NCBI GenBank assembly: GCA_016741945.1
Contig: JACVCQ010000131.1
Span: 1-6,962, forward strand
DNA length: 6,962 nucleotides
Reading direction: 5' to 3'
Source of the DNA: Chitinophagaceae bacterium
GTDB taxonomy: Bacteria > Bacteroidota > Bacteroidia > Chitinophagales > Chitinophagaceae
In this document: positions 5,195 to 6,962 of the stretch, in pieces
Numbering within the stretch: the stretch's first letter is position 1
Layout: the number at the start of each line of letters is the position of its first letter
The notes under the pieces: generated by a model
What the model saw: the letters and a program-made list of their open reading frames with translations, nothing else
Databases searched by the model: none
What the model was told of the DNA's origin: nothing
Translations under genes and position numbers: made by a program

Positions 5195-5698
5195 ATGAGT
5201 ATAACACAGATCATGTTTTTCTTTTTGTCGGCACTGGCTGTTTTCTCAGCTATCATGGTACTGGTAAGCCGAAATCCTGTACATAGTGTATTGTGGTTGA
5301 TTGCGGTGTTTTTTGCCATTTCAGGCCATTATATTTTATTGAATGCACAGTTTCTTGCAATTGTGAATCTCATTGTTTATGCAGGTGCCATTATGGTACT
5401 CTTCCTCTTTGTAATCATGTTGATGAACCTTAATAAGGAGTCTGAACCTAACAAACATATTTGGATGAAAATGGCGGGTGCCATTTCCGGCGGCTGTTTT
5501 CTGATGGTCATGGGATCTCTTGTTCGTCAGGCTGCAGATTTCCAAGGTAAAGAGGCTTTGGTAGGAACCGGAGATATTGGACTGATCAAAAATTTGGGTA
5601 GAGCCTTGTTCAATAATTATGTAGTTCCATTTGAGATCAGCAGCGTACTGTTTTTAAGCGCGATGGTGGGGGCTGTGGTGATTGGGAAGAAGGAGTAG
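5195..5698 (+). CDS. nuoJ: NADH-quinone oxidoreductase subunit J (ND6-type membrane subunit)
   Basis: NuoJ is a small membrane subunit next to NuoK and NuoH, involved in coupling quinone reduction to proton movement. The 167 residues show about five hydrophobic segments (roughly 5-24, 29-48, 52-78, 92-110, 144-163). Family marks are RNPVHSVLWLI (26-36), the conserved third helix VYAGAIMVLFLFVIMLMN (61-78), which contains the pi-bulge/hinge region in known structures, and the C-terminal FEISSVLFLSAMVGAVVIG (146-164). The ATG at 5195 is preceded by an A/T-rich leader with no Shine-Dalgarno sequence. The TAG stop at 5696-5698 is followed after 7 nt by a 24-bp palindrome. Confidence 0.96.
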   Translation: MSITQIMFFFLSALAVFSAIMVLVSRNPVHSVLWLIAVFFAISGHYILLNAQFLAIVNLIVYAGAIMVLFLFVIMLMNLNKESEPNKHIWMKMAGAISGGCFLMVMGSLVRQAADFQGKEALVGTGDIGLIKNLGRALFNNYVVPFEISSVLFLSAMVGAVVIGKKE

Positions 5699-5705
5699 AG
5701 AATTT

Positions 5706-5770
5706 TAGTCCATGGTCCATAGTCCATGGTATGAATAAAAAAATTTCCATGGACTATGGACCATGGACTA
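5706..5770 (+). repeat. Perfect 24-bp inverted repeat built from 7-bp units, nuoJ-nuoK gap
   Basis: The left arm (5706-5729) and right arm (5747-5770) are exact 24-nt reverse complements around a 17-nt A/T-rich spacer (5730-5746). The arms are heptamer-periodic: the left has AGTCCAT, GGTCCAT, AGTCCAT; the right has ATGGACT, ATGGACC, ATGGACT. Each arm contains two CCATGG palindromes. The RNA stem would end only 13 nt before the nuoK start codon. No T-run follows, so it is not a standard terminator. Its layout matches the repeat at 4468-4536 although the unit sequence differs. Confidence 0.9.
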
Positions 5771-5783
5771 TAAGCTATAAGCT
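5749..5783 (+). repeat. 7-bp tandem tract running into the nuoK start codon
   Basis: Five heptamers in unbroken phase: ATGGACT (5749), ATGGACC (5756), ATGGACT (5763), ATAAGCT (5770), ATAAGCT (5777). The sixth position in this phase is the nuoK ATG itself at 5784. The first three units are the right arm of the palindrome; the last two form the nuoK ribosome-binding region, which therefore has no Shine-Dalgarno sequence. The ATGs inside the tract open only short frames; the in-frame one at 5763 stops at 5778-5780. Confidence 0.8.
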
Positions 5784-6119
5784 ATGCCAATACAATACTA
5801 TATCTATTTAAGTCTAGCGCTCTTCAGCATTGGAATCATTGGAGTGCTTACACGGAGAAATGCGATCATTGTTTTTATGTGCATTGAACTGATGTTGAAT
5901 GCTGTAAATTTATTACTGGTAGCATTTTCTAAAATGCATCATGGTACTGCATTGGCAACCGACGCAGCTACAACAGCGGGTATTGACGGACAACTATTTG
6001 TATTTTTTATCATGGTAGTGGCGGCAGCGGAAGTGAGTGTGGGATTGGCCATTATCGTAATGATGTATCGTAACATACATTCAGTCGATATTAATTTCTT
6101 AAATCGTTTGAAGAATTAA
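5784..6119 (+). CDS. nuoK: NADH-quinone oxidoreductase subunit K (ND4L-type membrane subunit)
   Basis: NuoK is a three-helix membrane subunit forming part of the proton path between NuoJ and NuoN. In its 111 residues three hydrophobic helices are visible (about 4-22, 27-48 and 71-95). The two buried glutamates essential in the family are present: Glu35 in CIELMLNAVN and Glu83 in AAAEVSVGLAI. The loop between helices 2 and 3 (about 51-69, MHHGTALATDAATTAGIDG) is some ten residues longer than in the roughly 100-residue E. coli protein; I believe such loops occur in Bacteroidota, so it is likely lineage-typical. The start at 5784 matches the usual MPIQYYIYLS-type N-terminus. It is preceded by heptamer repeats in place of a Shine-Dalgarno sequence, with a strong stem close upstream. 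Confidence 0.96.
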   Translation: MPIQYYIYLSLALFSIGIIGVLTRRNAIIVFMCIELMLNAVNLLLVAFSKMHHGTALATDAATTAGIDGQLFVFFIMVVAAAEVSVGLAIIVMMYRNIHSVDINFLNRLKN

Positions 6120-6153
6120 TATTTTCTGAAAGACACAGAACTGATTCATGATC

Positions 6154-6173
6154 ATACTTCAATAATGAAGTGT
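6154..6173 (+). repeat. Small hairpin in the nuoK-nuoL gap
   Basis: ACTTCA (6156-6161) pairs with TGAAGT (6166-6171) around an ATAA loop, and a T-G wobble plus an A-T pair extend it to 6154-6173. It lies 5 nt before the TCCC/GGGA mini-hairpin, so the nuoL leader can fold into two consecutive stems. It has no T-run and is weak as a terminator. Its role is unknown. Confidence 0.35.
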
Positions 6174-6178
6174 AAAAG

Positions 6179-6190
6179 TCCCGCAAGGGA
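6179..6190 (+). promoter_or_regulatory. TCCC-GCAA-GGGA mini-hairpin before nuoL
   Basis: A 4-bp stem with a GCAA (GNRA-type) tetraloop, ending 8 nt before the nuoL ATG. The GGGA arm (6187-6190) is at Shine-Dalgarno distance, and a second purine patch (CAAGG, 6192-6196) follows. It has the same stem and loop class as the nuoF copy. Confidence 0.42.
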
Positions 6191-6198
6191 GCAAGGCT

Positions 6199-6962
6199 AT
6201 GAGTAAACTTGTTTATTTGGTACCACTTTTTCCTTTGATCGGTTTCCTGATCAATGGACTGGGAAGAAAGTCATTGTCTAAATCAATGATTAGCATCATT
6301 GGTTGTGGCGTGATGCTCGCTTCATTTGTTGTGAGCCTCTTGGTGTTTTTTGATGTAAAGGCGAATGGTGCAACAACTGTTGAACTGTTTTCTTTTATTC
6401 GAGCAGCTGATTTTCAAATTCCATTTGCCTTTCAGGTTGATCAGTTGTCTTCTTTGTTTCTGTTGGTCATTACAGGTATCGGATTTTTAATTCACCTGTA
6501 TTCTGCTGCTTACATGCATGAAGAAGAGGGGCAGCATTTCGGAAGATATTTTGCCTATCTGAATTTGTTTGTATTCTCCATGTTGCTTTTGGTATTGGGA
6601 TCCAATTATGTAATCATGTTTATTGGTTGGGAAGGTGTGGGTCTTTGTTCTTATTTGTTGATTGGATATTGGTTTAAGAATGATCAATACAATTATGCAG
6701 CTAAGAAAGCTTTTGTAATGAACCGCATCGGTGATCTTGGTTTTCTTTTGGCGGTCTTTTGGTTGTTGTTCAAGTTGGGAACAGTAACTTATGGAGATGT
6801 GTTTTCACGGGTATCAGAGCTTTCATCATTCGATATTACAGCCATCACTGTTTTGTTATTTATAGGGGCTATGGGTAAGAGCGCTCAAATACCTTTATAT
6901 ACCTGGCTTCCAGACGCAATGGCTGGCCCTACTCCGGTATCTGCACTGATCCACGCTGCTAC
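6199..6962 (+). CDS. nuoL: NADH-quinone oxidoreductase subunit L, 5' part (partial, ND5-type antiporter-like subunit)
   Basis: NuoL is the distal proton-pumping subunit of the membrane arm. The first 254 residues are visible; the frame stays open to the window edge, and the family usually has 600 or more residues. Motifs: N-terminal YLVPLFPLIGFLING (6-20); VDQLSSLFLLVITGIG (80-95), a standard family segment; FIGWEGVGLCSYLLI (141-155), containing the essential helix-5 Glu145; and GAMGKSAQIPLYTWLPDAM (223-241), continuing into GPTPVSALIHAA, with the essential helix-7 Lys227. The sequence therefore reaches the start of the conserved proton-translocating core. The ATG at 6199 follows a mini-hairpin and a CAAGG patch. 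nuoK ends 79 nt upstream. The identification is certain. Confidence 0.97.
   Translation, partial: MSKLVYLVPLFPLIGFLINGLGRKSLSKSMISIIGCGVMLASFVVSLLVFFDVKANGATTVELFSFIRAADFQIPFAFQVDQLSSLFLLVITGIGFLIHLYSAAYMHEEEGQHFGRYFAYLNLFVFSMLLLVLGSNYVIMFIGWEGVGLCSYLLIGYWFKNDQYNYAAKKAFVMNRIGDLGFLLAVFWLLFKLGTVTYGDVFSRVSELSSFDITAITVLLFIGAMGKSAQIPLYTWLPDAMAGPTPVSALIHAA

Noticed and set aside
4468..5770. CRISPR-like repeats or integron attachment sites
   Set aside because: The inverted repeats are not evenly spaced direct repeats with unique spacers, and there is no integrase or cas gene. Their heptamer build explains them better.
5763..5780. An upstream in-frame ATG as an alternative nuoK start
   Set aside because: The frame from 5763 hits TAA at 5778-5780 before reaching nuoK.
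6487..6687. A 66-codon minus-strand frame inside nuoL
   Set aside because: It is antisense to conserved NuoL helices and has no features of a real gene.

Overview
The window is a stretch of a respiratory complex I (NADH:quinone oxidoreductase, nuo) operon, all on the + strand, in the order nuoE(3' end) - NlpE-like lipoprotein - nuoF - nuoG(short) - nuoH - nuoI - nuoJ - nuoK - nuoL(5' part). It most likely comes from a Bacteroidota bacterium, probably near Chitinophagaceae. The clues are the very short NuoG, the near absence of Shine-Dalgarno sequences, A/T-rich leaders, moderate GC content, a Bacteroidota-type lipoprotein, and intergenic repeats of a style I associate with that group. The taxonomic call is an inference from sequence style, not from a search.

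Layout: 1-189 is the end of NuoE with its last two [2Fe-2S] cysteines. 194-649 encodes a small lipoprotein with an NlpE-type CxxC domain, starting 4 nt after nuoE. 689-2044 is NuoF (FMN, NADH and cluster N3). 2045-2274 is a 230-nt gap holding a decayed C-terminal remnant of a four-helix-bundle (S23/IVS-type) gene between A/T-rich 7-bp repeat tracts. 2275-3396 is a 373-residue NuoG that keeps the iron-sulfur domains but lacks the large molybdopterin-oxidoreductase-like domain. 3411-4463 is NuoH, 4607-5140 NuoI, 5195-5698 NuoJ, 5784-6119 NuoK, and 6199-6962 the first 254 residues of NuoL, cut by the window edge.

Together NuoE/F/G form the NADH dehydrogenase module: electrons enter at FMN and pass along the iron-sulfur chain. 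NuoI carries the chain to the quinone site beside NuoH. NuoJ/K/L are proton-translocating membrane subunits. NuoB/C/D presumably lie upstream of nuoE and NuoM/N downstream of nuoL; neither is visible here.

The genes are ordinary except for the lipoprotein and the short NuoG. The gaps are not ordinary. Three of them (nuoF-nuoG, nuoH-nuoI, nuoJ-nuoK) contain repeats with a strict 7-bp period but different unit sequences. In two of these the heptamer tracts face each other as perfect 23-bp and 24-bp inverted repeats around short A-rich spacers. In the third, tracts of opposite orientation flank the four-helix-bundle remnant. Separately, nuoF, nuoI and nuoL each have a tiny hairpin of the form TCCC-loop-GGGA 7-9 nt before the start codon, with the GGGA arm at the Shine-Dalgarno position. 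The best candidates for something undescribed are these two families: a heptamer-built palindromic element invading an essential operon, and a start-proximal mini-hairpin.
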